The notes beneath the pieces were generated by a model. That model was not told the DNA's origin and did not search any database. It worked only from the letters and a program-made list of their open reading frames with translations. Source: an uncultured Prevotellaceae bacterium (GTDB lineage Bacteria; Bacteroidota; Bacteroidia; Bacteroidales; Bacteroidaceae). Taken from it: a stretch of 64,000 nucleotides of DNA. Shown here one piece after another: positions 51,819-59,926 of this stretch (within the stretch, counting starts at the first letter, position 1; every line of letters starts with the position of its first letter). Location of the stretch: assembly GCA_947169115.1 (NCBI GenBank), contig CAMVOK010000008.1, positions 1-64,000 of the forward strand, read 5' to 3'. The position numbers and the translations under genes were made by a program.

Positions 51819-52481
51819 TTATTTGGACTTGATGGTGATTACCCTGACCTCGTCTTCTCCCTTCCATTCACCGATTTCCAAACCGCCCTCTACATGGAAG
51901 AGGGCTCCGAAGCCAGTGCGATAGTCGTGGTTGTATTGTCCGAACCAGAAGTCGCCATTGCGGTAGTAGTATATACCGTAGCCATGACGCTGACGTTCGT
52001 ACACCTCGCCCACATACTGGTCGCCATTGGGGTACTTCATCGAAACAAAGCCATAGTCGAGTTGGCTACGGGCATCCACAAGTTCCTTGGCATTGGCATG
52101 GAAGACGTATTCAAGGCGACCCGTAGTCAGGCTGTAGGATGCGTAGAAGTTGCGGTCGCCCACGATAGCTGAACTTTGTGTCAGCGTGATGCCAAAGAGC
52201 AGAAGGTCGTCACGAAACTTGCCGATAATCTGGGAGCCATCGTCGTTGATGAACATTCCATAGCCGTAAAGTTTATGCTGCTTGTCCACCTGACCCAGAT
52301 ACTGATTGGAACCGATGTCGATAATGCGACAGGGATTGGAGAGTACGTGGTCCAGGTAAACACGCTCGTAGGGAGCCGGTGCCAACTCATACTTCTCAAG
52401 TGGAGTCTTCTGGGCGAAAAGAGAGTTGAGAGTTGAATGTTGAAAGTTGAGAGTCAAGAGAACTAAAAGGATTTTTTTCAT
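51819..52481 (-). CDS. Secreted MORN-repeat protein
   Basis: The 220-residue protein has a signal peptide (LLVLLTLNFQHSTLNSLFAQ), in which LNFQHSTLN is encoded by TTGAAAGTTGAGAG-type phrases. MORN-like repeats follow: YGYGMFINDDGSQIIGKF, YPNGDQYVGEVYERQRHGYGIYYYRNGDFWFGQY and TGFGALFHVEGGLEIGEW. MORN repeats are adaptors in membrane or surface proteins; function unknown here. Its ATG overlaps the nadD stop as ATGA, so it is coupled to nadD. Confidence 0.8.
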   Translation of the reverse strand: MKKILLVLLTLNFQHSTLNSLFAQKTPLEKYELAPAPYERVYLDHVLSNPCRIIDIGSNQYLGQVDKQHKLYGYGMFINDDGSQIIGKFRDDLLLFGITLTQSSAIVGDRNFYASYSLTTGRLEYVFHANAKELVDARSQLDYGFVSMKYPNGDQYVGEVYERQRHGYGIYYYRNGDFWFGQYNHDYRTGFGALFHVEGGLEIGEWKGEDEVRVITIKSK

Positions 52482-53131
52482 TGGTAGTATTTGTTTTGTC
52501 TGATTTCTTTCCAAACTTTAGGGGTTAAACCACGACCATGGTAGTGACCATCAGCAATGGCCTTTCGGATGTCTGTGGAACTAATGTCGAACAGGGGAGT
52601 CTGCACGATATTTACACCCTGTGGCAGGGTGGTCGCATCCACCGTATAACCAGGACGCGGATAGACAAGCAATCGGTGGTGAGAAAGTATCTTGTCGCTG
52701 TCTTTCCATTGGGGGAAGCGAAGCCAGTTGTCGGCACCGATAACAAGCAAGAACTCATCAGAGGGATAGGCCAGGCGCAGTTCCTCCAGCGTCCGCACCA
52801 TATAGGAGGGACGCGGCAGATGCATCTCGAAGTCGGACACCCGAAGCCGAGGTTTTCCATCAACGGCCAAACGAGCCATACGAAGCCGTTCCTCGTCAGA
52901 TAACAAGTCGGGGCTGTTCTGCTTCCATGGGTTCAGGGGTGAGACGAGAAACCACAATTCGTCAACCCATCCCTTTCGGCATAGAGTTTCCCCCAAACGG
53001 ATGTGTCCCGTATGTATGGGGTTGAAAGAGCCTCCGAAAAGTCCAATACGAAACCTCCCCCTATCCCCTCCCAAAGAGGGGACATGAGCCGCATGGCTTA
53101 TTTTGGGCAGGTTTGTATTGTTATCAATCAT
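52478..53131 (-). CDS. nadD: Nicotinate-nucleotide adenylyltransferase with repeat-encoded N-terminus
   Basis: NadD joins NaMN and ATP to make deamido-NAD. GLFGGSFNPIHTGHI is the HxGH nucleotidyltransferase motif and ISSTDIRKAI is the ISSTxxR motif. The enzyme core begins at RIGLFGGSF (residue 28). Before it lies MIDNNTNLPKISHAAHVP then SLGGDRGRF, a leader with the same repeat-encoded block as in IspF and Gmk. A TTG inside the repeat could be an alternative start. Together with nadC (18679-19557) two NAD genes are in the window. Downstream it overlaps the MORN gene. Confidence 0.94.
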   Translation of the reverse strand: MIDNNTNLPKISHAAHVPSLGGDRGRFRIGLFGGSFNPIHTGHIRLGETLCRKGWVDELWFLVSPLNPWKQNSPDLLSDEERLRMARLAVDGKPRLRVSDFEMHLPRPSYMVRTLEELRLAYPSDEFLLVIGADNWLRFPQWKDSDKILSHHRLLVYPRPGYTVDATTLPQGVNIVQTPLFDISSTDIRKAIADGHYHGRGLTPKVWKEIRQNKYYQ

Positions 53132-53134
53132 CTT

Positions 53135-53172
53135 TTTGAATTTTATCCCCTCCTTTCGGGAGGGGTTCGGGG
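53135..53172 (-). repeat. GC-rich hairpin upstream of nadD
   Basis: CCCCTCCTTTCGGGAGGGG followed by TTCGGGGTGG lies just before the nadD start. It is another member of the hairpin family. Confidence 0.7.
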
Positions 53173-53176
53173 TGGA

Positions 53177-53374
53177 CTATTTATCTGTTTTTTTTCGGAA
53201 TGGATTAGAGTGATGGGGGTCTTTTTTCCAGTTTAGCACACTCACCAAGAGTTGCAGGGCAGCAAGCACAAAGAGTACACTGGCCAATTGTTTCTCGTGC
53301 ATAGCCCACGATATGATGCCCATCGACAGGGCAAGGCCGAGTATGAGGAATCCTGTCAGTCGTAAGTTAGTCAT
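53177..53374 (-). CDS. Small membrane protein, function unknown
   Basis: The 65-residue protein has two hydrophobic helices, LTGFLILGLALSMGIISWAM and LASVLFVLAALQLLVSVLN, joined by a short loop (HEKQ), with a basic C-terminal tail. ATG start at 53374. It lies between gmk and nadD on the same strand. I do not recognise a family, but the regular two-helix pattern and unique DNA amid repeats suggest a real gene. Confidence 0.6.
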   Translation of the reverse strand: MTNLRLTGFLILGLALSMGIISWAMHEKQLASVLFVLAALQLLVSVLNWKKDPHHSNPFRKKTDK

Positions 53375-53379
53375 GTGAT

Positions 53380-53560
53380 TAAAAGGTGAAGGATTAAGGG
53401 TGAAGGGTGAAAGGTGAAGGGTGAAGGATTAAAGGTGAAAGGTGAAAGGTGAAAGGTTAAGGGTGTAATCGGACGCCCCGAAGGGGCTACGCTTGCCGTG
53501 GAAGAAGGATTAGAGATTAGTGCTTTTTCTCCCTCCCCAGGGAGGGCCGGGGTGGGCCTA
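53380..53560 (-). repeat. Repeat cluster between gmk and the small membrane protein
   Basis: GGATTAAGGGTGAAAGG phrases (53385-53462), a 42-bp module copy (53465-53507) and a CCCTCCCCAGGGAGGG hairpin (53531-53548) fill the gap. No gene is seen in it. Confidence 0.85.
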
Positions 53561-54208
53561 TTATTCATTATCTAAAAGAAAGTCGTTGAGTATCTGTACG
53601 GCTTCGGCCTTTGCCCGGTCGAGGTCGTCGTTGACAAGTATCTTATCAAAACGTGTGGCGTATGACATTTCCTCCTCGGCCTTCGCCAGACGACGCTCTA
53701 TTTGTTCTGCATCGTCCGTAGCACGATGAAGTAAACGACGACGCAGTTCGTCAACCGATGGTGGCTGGATGAACACGCTCAGAGCACGGTCGCCATAAAA
53801 TTGCTTGATATTGCATCCTCCCTTCACATCTACATCGAAGACCACGTTCTGTCCTGCCTCCAACTGCGATTCCACCTGACACTTCAGGGTTCCGTAGAAT
53901 CTATCCTCATAAACTTCTTCATACTCCAGAAACTCACCAGCAGCTATCTTTGCCCGGAACTCCTCTGGGGTAAGGAAGAAGTACTCTACTCCATGCTGTT
54001 CCTTGCCGCGTGGCGGACGACTGGTAGCCGAGATGCTGAATGCCAGATTGAACTCGGGATGCTCCTGCATTAAGTACTGCACGATGGTGCTCTTTCCGCT
54101 GCCCGAAGGTGCACTAAAAATTAGTAACCTCCCCCTACCCCCTCCCAAGGAGGGGGCATGAGCCGCCTGATTTGCTGCTTGCTGTTTCATGCTTTCTACG
54201 ATTTTCAT
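53561..54208 (-). CDS. gmk: Guanylate kinase fused to repeat and DUF559 remnant
   Basis: Gmk phosphorylates GMP to GDP. The P-loop FSAPSGSGKST begins at residue 30, and SATSRPPRGKEQHGVEYFF and GEFLEYEEV are GMP-binding motifs. Before the core, residues 1-27 (MKIVESMKQQAANQA, then AHAPSLGGGRGR) are foreign: the first part continues in frame from the tail of a DUF559 protein encoded upstream, and the second is the GC-rich repeat. No Met codon lies between the repeat and the P-loop, so translation must pass through it or start at the TTG within it. An operon with yicC and nadD is likely. Confidence 0.94.
   Translation of the reverse strand: MKIVESMKQQAANQAAHAPSLGGGRGRLLIFSAPSGSGKSTIVQYLMQEHPEFNLAFSISATSRPPRGKEQHGVEYFFLTPEEFRAKIAAGEFLEYEEVYEDRFYGTLKCQVESQLEAGQNVVFDVDVKGGCNIKQFYGDRALSVFIQPPSVDELRRRLLHRATDDAEQIERRLAKAEEEMSYATRFDKILVNDDLDRAKAEAVQILNDFLLDNE
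54125..54165 (-). repeat. GC-rich hairpin inside gmk
   Basis: Minus strand: GCTCATGCCCCCTCCTTGGG, then AGGGGGTAGGGGGAGG. It encodes HAPSLGGGRGR in frame and is nearly identical to the copies in ispF and nadD and after porV. Confidence 0.9.
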
Positions 54209-54310
54209 TATAACTTCACATTCATGATGTAGAACATCCTCATTACTAAAACGGAGTACGGCATAACCACTTCGGTTTAATATTTCAGTTCTTTCGTTAT
54301 CGTTTATCTG
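54209..54310 (-). pseudogene. DUF559 endonuclease C-terminal relic joined to gmk
   Basis: The 34 codons upstream of the gmk start, in the same frame, read DNERTEILNRSGYAV then LRFSNEDVL. This matches the end of the intact DUF559 protein at 19769-20170 (DGLRTEFLNAQGIEVVRF). The frame stops at TAA 54311-54313, next to a partial GC-rich repeat (54313-54330). The N-terminal two thirds are gone. It looks like a decayed second DUF559 element with the hairpin on both sides. Confidence 0.75.
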
Positions 54311-54328
54311 TTAGGGAAGGGGGAAGTC

Positions 54329-55207
54329 CTACATTACATTTAGTACTTGTTCCTTTATCTGCTCCAACTCGTCTTTCATTCTTACCACGATATTCTGCAT
54401 CTCGGCCTCGTTTGATTTCGAACCCGTTGTGTTAATCTCTCGACCCATTTCCTGAGCAATGAAACCGAGTTTCTTGCCCTGTCCATGGCCGTTCTCCATG
54501 GTTTCGCGGAAGTAACGGAGATGGTTGGTCAGTCGCTGCTTCTCTTCGTTGATGTCGAGTTTCTCGATGTAGTATATCATCTCTTGTTCCAGACGGTTGC
54601 GGTCGTATTCTACGCTCTTGATGCTCTCCAATCCCTCCACGATACGCTGACGTATCTTCTCCGTCCGGCTCTTCTCGAAAGGCTCAATACTCTGGAGCAG
54701 TGCGGCAATGTTGTCCAGTTTCTCCTCAAACTTACGCTGTAGGGCGTGACCCTCCTGCCTACGGAAGTCCATAAGTTGTTCGACACACGACTCCACAGCC
54801 GAACGAACTACCAACCATTCTTCTTCCGTCAACTCCGCCACGGCCTCATCCCTCGTAAGCACATCGGGCATTCGCAACAAGACTGTCCACCAATCCGTAG
54901 GCTCGGGCATACCATATTGTCCGCAGATGTGACGAATCTGTTTGCGGTATCCCTCTGCCACCGCCCCATTAATGGGCGATGCCCCTCCAGCTTCGTCCTT
55001 CTCCGTCCATAGCGAAAATTCCACTTTACCCCGCTCCAGTGCCGTAGCAATCATCGAGCGAATTTCCATTTCCTTTTCACGGTACATAGGAGCCACACGA
55101 GTGGTGAGATCCAGAGCCTTACTGTTCAGCGACTTTATCTCTGCCGTAATCTTCTTGCCTTGGAATACGACACTGGTTTTGCCGTATCCGGTCATCGATA
55201 ATATCAT
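54329..55207 (-). CDS. yicC: YicC family endoribonuclease
   Basis: The 292-residue protein begins with SMTGYGK and has EIKSLNSKALDLTTR, the YicC N-terminal signature. The C-terminal DUF1732 part includes GKKLGFIAQEMGREINTTGSKSN, the conserved block. YicC proteins are RNases that affect small RNA turnover. Start at 55207, with ATG at 55195 as alternative. It sits between hisS and gmk, a common order with gmk. Confidence 0.94.
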   Translation of the reverse strand: MILSMTGYGKTSVVFQGKKITAEIKSLNSKALDLTTRVAPMYREKEMEIRSMIATALERGKVEFSLWTEKDEAGGASPINGAVAEGYRKQIRHICGQYGMPEPTDWWTVLLRMPDVLTRDEAVAELTEEEWLVVRSAVESCVEQLMDFRRQEGHALQRKFEEKLDNIAALLQSIEPFEKSRTEKIRQRIVEGLESIKSVEYDRNRLEQEMIYYIEKLDINEEKQRLTNHLRYFRETMENGHGQGKKLGFIAQEMGREINTTGSKSNEAEMQNIVVRMKDELEQIKEQVLNVM

Positions 55208-55233
55208 GATATATAGAATGTAAATAAATAAAT

Positions 55234-56610
55234 TCAGCCTTTCACCATCTCAACTAATTCCTCCGGTGTAAGCAATTGCTGCTCGCCAGTGTCCATGTTC
55301 TTCAGGGTCACCTTTCCTGCTGCCATCTCGTTCTCTCCGACCAAAGCCACGAAGGGGACCTGTTTTTGATTGGCATACTGCATCTGCTTCTTCATCTTGG
55401 TCTGATCGGGATAAATTTCGCAGCGAATGCCAGCCCGACGGGCCTGAGCCAGAATGGGCATACAATAGGCAGCCTCGCACTCACCGAAGTTAATGAAGAG
55501 TAACTGTGTCTGTGTGGTCACCGTCTCTGGATAGAGGTCGAGCTGGTTCAGCACATCGTAGATGCGGTCGGCACCAAAAGAGATGCCCACACCCGACAGC
55601 CCAGGCATACCGAATATGCCCGTCAGATTATCGTAACGTCCACCACCCGTGATGCTGCCAATCTCCACATCCAAAGCCTTCACCTCGAATATGCAGCCCG
55701 TATAATAATTCAGGCCACGAGCCAACGTAAGGTCGAACTCTATTTTATTCATCAGAGAACATGGAGTATTCGGATTACTCAGAGCGTTCAAAACAAATTC
55801 CACCTCCTCTACACCTTTGAGACCAATCTCACTCTCGGCAAGCACGCCACGCATGGTTGCCATCTTCTCCTCATTCGTTCCACTGAGTTGGATGATGGGT
55901 TGCAACTTTTCAATGGCCTCCTCGGGCAGTCCGTTCGCACGCAACTCCGCATTCACGTTGTCAAGCCCTATTTTGTCCAGTTTGTCGATGGCCACCGTAA
56001 TGTCCACAATCTTGTCAGCCTGACCGATTATCTCGGCTATGCCAGTAAGTATCTTACGGTTGTTTATCTTTATGCATACGCGAATACCGAAACGGCGAAA
56101 TACCTCATCGACAATCTGCATCAACTCCACCTCGTTCAGTAAAGAATCACTGCCTACGACATCAGCATCACACTGGTAGAACTCGCGGTAACGCCCCTTC
56201 TGTGGACGGTCGGCACGCCATACAGGTTGAATCTGGAAACGACGGAATGGCAACGTAAGCTCCTCTCTGTGTTGCACAACGTAACGGGCAAAAGGCACCG
56301 TCAGGTCGTAACGCAGTCCTTTCTCACAAATGCATGCTGCCAATTTGGGCGTACCTCCCTCGCACAATGCTGAGGGGTCAATACCACGCAGGAAATCACC
56401 AGAGTCGAGAATCTTGAACAGAAGTTTATCGCCCTCCTCTCCATACTTGCCCATCAGCGTCGAAAGATTCTCCATTGCAGGAGTCTCAATCTGCTGAAAT
56501 CCATATAGTGCATACACACTGCGAATCGTGTCAAAGATATAGTTACGTCGGGCCATCTCTACAGGGCCAAAATCTCGGGTGCCCTTGGGTATGCTGGGTT
56601 TCTGTGCCAT
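55234..56610 (-). CDS. hisS: Histidyl-tRNA synthetase
   Basis: This 458-residue class II synthetase has [28 protein letters not shown] (motif 2 region), [22 protein letters not shown], the histidine loop ARGLNYYTG, and GGGRYDNL and [11 protein letters not shown] (motif 3). It ends with an anticodon-binding domain. Length is normal. It leads the run hisS-yicC-gmk-nadD on the minus strand, with a full promoter at 56650-56680. Confidence 0.97.
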   Translation of the reverse strand: MAQKPSIPKGTRDFGPVEMARRNYIFDTIRSVYALYGFQQIETPAMENLSTLMGKYGEEGDKLLFKILDSGDFLRGIDPSALCEGGTPKLAACICEKGLRYDLTVPFARYVVQHREELTLPFRRFQIQPVWRADRPQKGRYREFYQCDADVVGSDSLLNEVELMQIVDEVFRRFGIRVCIKINNRKILTGIAEIIGQADKIVDITVAIDKLDKIGLDNVNAELRANGLPEEAIEKLQPIIQLSGTNEEKMATMRGVLAESEIGLKGVEEVEFVLNALSNPNTPCSLMNKIEFDLTLARGLNYYTGCIFEVKALDVEIGSITGGGRYDNLTGIFGMPGLSGVGISFGADRIYDVLNQLDLYPETVTTQTQLLFINFGECEAAYCMPILAQARRAGIRCEIYPDQTKMKKQMQYANQKQVPFVALVGENEMAAGKVTLKNMDTGEQQLLTPEELVEMVKG

Positions 56611-56649
56611 CTTTCAGTTAGGATTTATACATTATTATAATAGCAGACG

Positions 56650-56680
56650 CAAAGATACAAATAAGTGGGCAATTGCCAAA
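56650..56680 (-). promoter_or_regulatory. Promoter of hisS
   Basis: On the minus strand TTTG (56677-56680) and TATCTTTG (56650-56657) are 19 bp apart. Confidence 0.75.
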
Positions 56681-56741
56681 ATTCCCATAAGGGAAAAGAC
56701 GCGAAGAGAGACACACATGAAAAAAATATTACAATTATTGT

Positions 56742-56771
56742 CTTGTTTTAGACAAATTTTACTTATCTTTG
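56742..56771 (+). promoter_or_regulatory. Promoter of the zinc-hook coiled-coil gene
   Basis: CTTG (56742-56745) and TATCTTTG (56764-56771), 18 bp apart, lie upstream of the ATG at 56850. Confidence 0.6.
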
Positions 56772-56849
56772 ACCTCACGGCAAAGACTATAAAGTAAGAT
56801 TTGCCACAATAACGCATACTACAACATTAAAGACAGAAGAAAAGTAAAC

Positions 56850-59444
56850 ATGCCATTCAACAATAAGTCGCAACTACTGACACCACAACAACTGGAACGT
56901 ACACAAAGCGCACTACGTCTTTGTGAGACAAAAATGCGTGACTTGGAATCATCGCTGCAGCGCATACGTTCGCAACAGCAATGGCTACGTCGTTGGCAAG
57001 AGAAAAGCCACGAACTATCGGAACATCAGAACCGGCTCTACCAGACGAACAAGCGACTGGCCACCATAGCCAACGACGAAAAAGACTTGCTGCGTTTCGA
57101 GACCTTCGAAACCGTACAGGGACTCTTCCAGCGCATGACACTGTTGGAGAAACTGTCGAGGGAGAACAAAATGGCACAGAGCATCGTGGCAAGAGAGTTG
57201 GAGGAGAAACAGCGACTGGCCGACGAGCAACAGAAACGCATGGCCCAACTCGCCGATGACTATCAGGAGAACGACAAACAGATGTCCATCGTGCGTGACC
57301 AACTCGAAGAGGCCAACCGCATTCTAGGAGCCCGTAGCATTCTGGATTTAAACGAACGCTCAACGGCACAGTTGTTCGAGTCGGTAAGACAACAGAAGAA
57401 TCAACTTGTACAGGAGACCAAAGAGTTGGAAACCCAAATACGTGAATTACAGGACAACATTTCACGTCTCAACATAGAGCGCCAGTCATTAGAGCCCCAC
57501 CAACACCTGATGATACACGGGGAAATGGCAATCATCCTGTTGGAAAGGCTACAAGAACTAAAAACAGAAACTGCCGAGCATAAAACCAATCAAGACGAAA
57601 CCATACGCAAGCAACAAGAAGCAAATGACATGCTGAGTAGGGTTTTCTCGGAATACCAAAGTGTGGAGTCGGACATTAAAACCCTGAATGCAGAACTACA
57701 ACTCCATCGCCAACAGAACCTCGGACGTACCAGTTACTCTCTTCAGGAAAGAGCCATGCAACTGAAAAGCCGTCGGCAGATGCTCATCAGCGCACAATCC
57801 CTGTGGAACCGCATTCAGGCAGGCTACCTGCTCATTGAAGAAAAAACACAGCGGATAAATAACCTGCGACTGAACATCGAAAACCTAAAACGCGATATCG
57901 ACAACCTGGAAAACAAAGTCATCCCCAAGCGACAACTCTGTCACGACAAGGAGTACACGCTGACGCTTTCGAAAAGCCAAAATGTCATACAATTGCGAGG
58001 CGACCTAAAGGAGGGGGTTAGCTGTACCGTTTGTGGTGCCACACATCACCCCTACCACAGCGACACCATGCTTGAACAAAGCAAACTCATCAGCGACCTT
58101 CGCATTGATTTTGAGATATTGCGTTCTGAACTAAACTCACAGGAAAAACAACTCAAGGAGCTGCAACTGCAATACGTCGCCGAACAGGCACACCGAGACG
58201 TCGAAGAGGAAGAACTTTCGAGATTGCGCCAACGACAAATCGCAGACGTAAAGGAATGGGGAGTATTCAGTTCCCTGGACCGTACCTTTGCCGAATGTTC
58301 GTCGAGCACAAACATGGAGGCACGCACAACCATGCTCCGGCAACTGATAGAAAACACGTCTTACGATGCCGACGACGCACAAAAAGAACTTGACGAATAC
58401 AATTTCCATCAAACACGTATCAACGAGATTACCGAAGAACTCACCCGTAAGGAACTACGGAAGAACGACCTTGCCCTGCGTCTCAACGAAGTTAACACAG
58501 GATGCCAAGTACTTGCCCAACAATTAGAACGCGTACGCGACACAAAAGCAAAAGTCGGAGAACAATATACTGCTCTTTATGAGAAATTAAACACTATCAT
58601 CACACTAAACGACTGGTATAACGACTGGCAAAGGAATCACGAGGGACTACGCTTACGCATCGAAAAGATGATGGAACGTTGGGTTACCCTAAACAACGAC
58701 ATCCAACAACTAGGACGGCAGCATGAGATAGCTCAAACCGCCCTTGAAGAGAAAAAGCGCTTCTGTGCTTACCTTGATGCTCTCAACCTACAAATCCGCG
58801 AAGACGACGAGAAAAGAAAAACCATACGTAAGGACGGGGACAAAACATACGAGAACCTGTTGGGTAAGGAGGATGTACAACAATACTTCAACATCCACTA
58901 TCAACATCTTCTACAAACCAAACAGGCTTATTCGGAACAGCAAAGCGAAACCAACAAAACTCAGATTCGACTGGCCGAATTACAAGGACGAAAGGAGGAA
59001 CTGACCCAACTGGGCAACAAAACCGCCACGGACGCCGTGGCCGAACGCTCTCAACTCGATATCTGGATGCGCCAGTTCAATGCCACTCACCCACCAGTGC
59101 AGTATTCCGAATTAGAACGGGCCTTTGCCACCGACCGCGACTGGAATGCATTGCGCGAAAGCGTACGAAGTGTACGTATCGAAAACATGCTCGAACAAAC
59201 ACGCGTTGACAGTTTACGCAGTGCCATCGTTGCCCTACAGGCCGAAGGCATGAGTCCAGCCAATGCCGACAGCGACAACGCTATGGAGTCACTTGTGGCT
59301 CAGGAAAAACAACTGGAAAAACAACGGCAAGACATGCTCATGCAATGGGCTGAATACCGACTAGCCCTGAAGGAACACGAAGAAAATAAGGAACGGCTCA
59401 GAGCCGAAGAGGAAGAACTATACGCCCAAACCAACAATCCTTAA
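56850..59444 (+). CDS. Long coiled-coil protein with a zinc-hook motif but no ATPase heads
   Basis: The 864-residue protein is almost wholly coiled coil (charged heptads from about 10 to 850). Near the centre, GVSCTVCGATHHPYHSD gives C392 and C395, the CxxC zinc hook found at the tip of SbcC/Rad50 coils, with the usual HP after it. There is no Walker A, Walker B or ABC signature. It looks like an SbcC-type coiled coil that has lost, or never had, its head domains. It may dimerise through zinc. An AraC-type regulator gene follows after 3 bp. The role is unknown. Confidence 0.75.
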   Translation: MPFNNKSQLLTPQQLERTQSALRLCETKMRDLESSLQRIRSQQQWLRRWQEKSHELSEHQNRLYQTNKRLATIANDEKDLLRFETFETVQGLFQRMTLLEKLSRENKMAQSIVARELEEKQRLADEQQKRMAQLADDYQENDKQMSIVRDQLEEANRILGARSILDLNERSTAQLFESVRQQKNQLVQETKELETQIRELQDNISRLNIERQSLEPHQHLMIHGEMAIILLERLQELKTETAEHKTNQDETIRKQQEANDMLSRVFSEYQSVESDIKTLNAELQLHRQQNLGRTSYSLQERAMQLKSRRQMLISAQSLWNRIQAGYLLIEEKTQRINNLRLNIENLKRDIDNLENKVIPKRQLCHDKEYTLTLSKSQNVIQLRGDLKEGVSCTVCGATHHPYHSDTMLEQSKLISDLRIDFEILRSELNSQEKQLKELQLQYVAEQAHRDVEEEELSRLRQRQIADVKEWGVFSSLDRTFAECSSSTNMEARTTMLRQLIENTSYDADDAQKELDEYNFHQTRINEITEELTRKELRKNDLALRLNEVNTGCQVLAQQLERVRDTKAKVGEQYTALYEKLNTIITLNDWYNDWQRNHEGLRLRIEKMMERWVTLNNDIQQLGRQHEIAQTALEEKKRFCAYLDALNLQIREDDEKRKTIRKDGDKTYENLLGKEDVQQYFNIHYQHLLQTKQAYSEQQSETNKTQIRLAELQGRKEELTQLGNKTATDAVAERSQLDIWMRQFNATHPPVQYSELERAFATDRDWNALRESVRSVRIENMLEQTRVDSLRSAIVALQAEGMSPANADSDNAMESLVAQEKQLEKQRQDMLMQWAEYRLALKEHEENKERLRAEEEELYAQTNNP

Positions 59445-59447
59445 ATC

Positions 59448-59885
59448 ATGCCTAAGTACAACATCACCGAAAAGAAAGAGAAGGATGCTACCTACAGAAT
59501 GTTGCTCCGTCCCGAACTGATTGACGACCTCTACGAAAAGATTCTGCACAAATTCGTTGTAGAGAAGAAGTACCGCGACCCCAGTTATTCGGCTCGCCAA
59601 CTGGCCACCGACCTGGAGACAAACACACGCTACATCAGTGCGGTCATCAACCTGCGCTTCCAGCAAAACTACTCCACCCTGGTCAACGAATACCGCATTC
59701 GGGAAGCCTTGTACATGCTCATCGACCATCGCTATCAGGACAAGACCGTAGAGGAAATTGCCAACGAAGTAGGCTTCGCCAACCGCCAATCGTTTTATGC
59801 CGCCTTCTATCGCATAAAAGGCATCACCCCCAAGGAATACCGTAAACAACAATTAGAAAAAAGCAAAAAGCCGAAAACCCTATAG
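59448..59885 (+). CDS. AraC-type helix-turn-helix regulator
   Basis: The 145-residue protein carries an AraC-type DNA-binding domain at about 40-135: YSARQLATDLETNTRYISAVIN is the first helix-turn-helix and VEEIANEVGFANRQSFYAAFYRIKGITPKEYR the second, with the family signature. The N-terminal 40 residues are helical and charged, and there is no ligand domain. It is 3 bp from the coiled-coil gene, so the two are co-transcribed. Confidence 0.9.
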   Translation: MPKYNITEKKEKDATYRMLLRPELIDDLYEKILHKFVVEKKYRDPSYSARQLATDLETNTRYISAVINLRFQQNYSTLVNEYRIREALYMLIDHRYQDKTVEEIANEVGFANRQSFYAAFYRIKGITPKEYRKQQLEKSKKPKTL

Positions 59886-59926
59886 GAACTATAGACTACT
59901 ATAGAGACTATAAAAACCTGCCAAAC

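Noticed and set aside
53371..53568. Minus-strand open frame with TPALPGEGEKAL and FHLSPFTFNPSPF
   Set aside because: It is wholly made of the GC-rich hairpin, the 42-bp module and phrase repeats between gmk and the small membrane protein.
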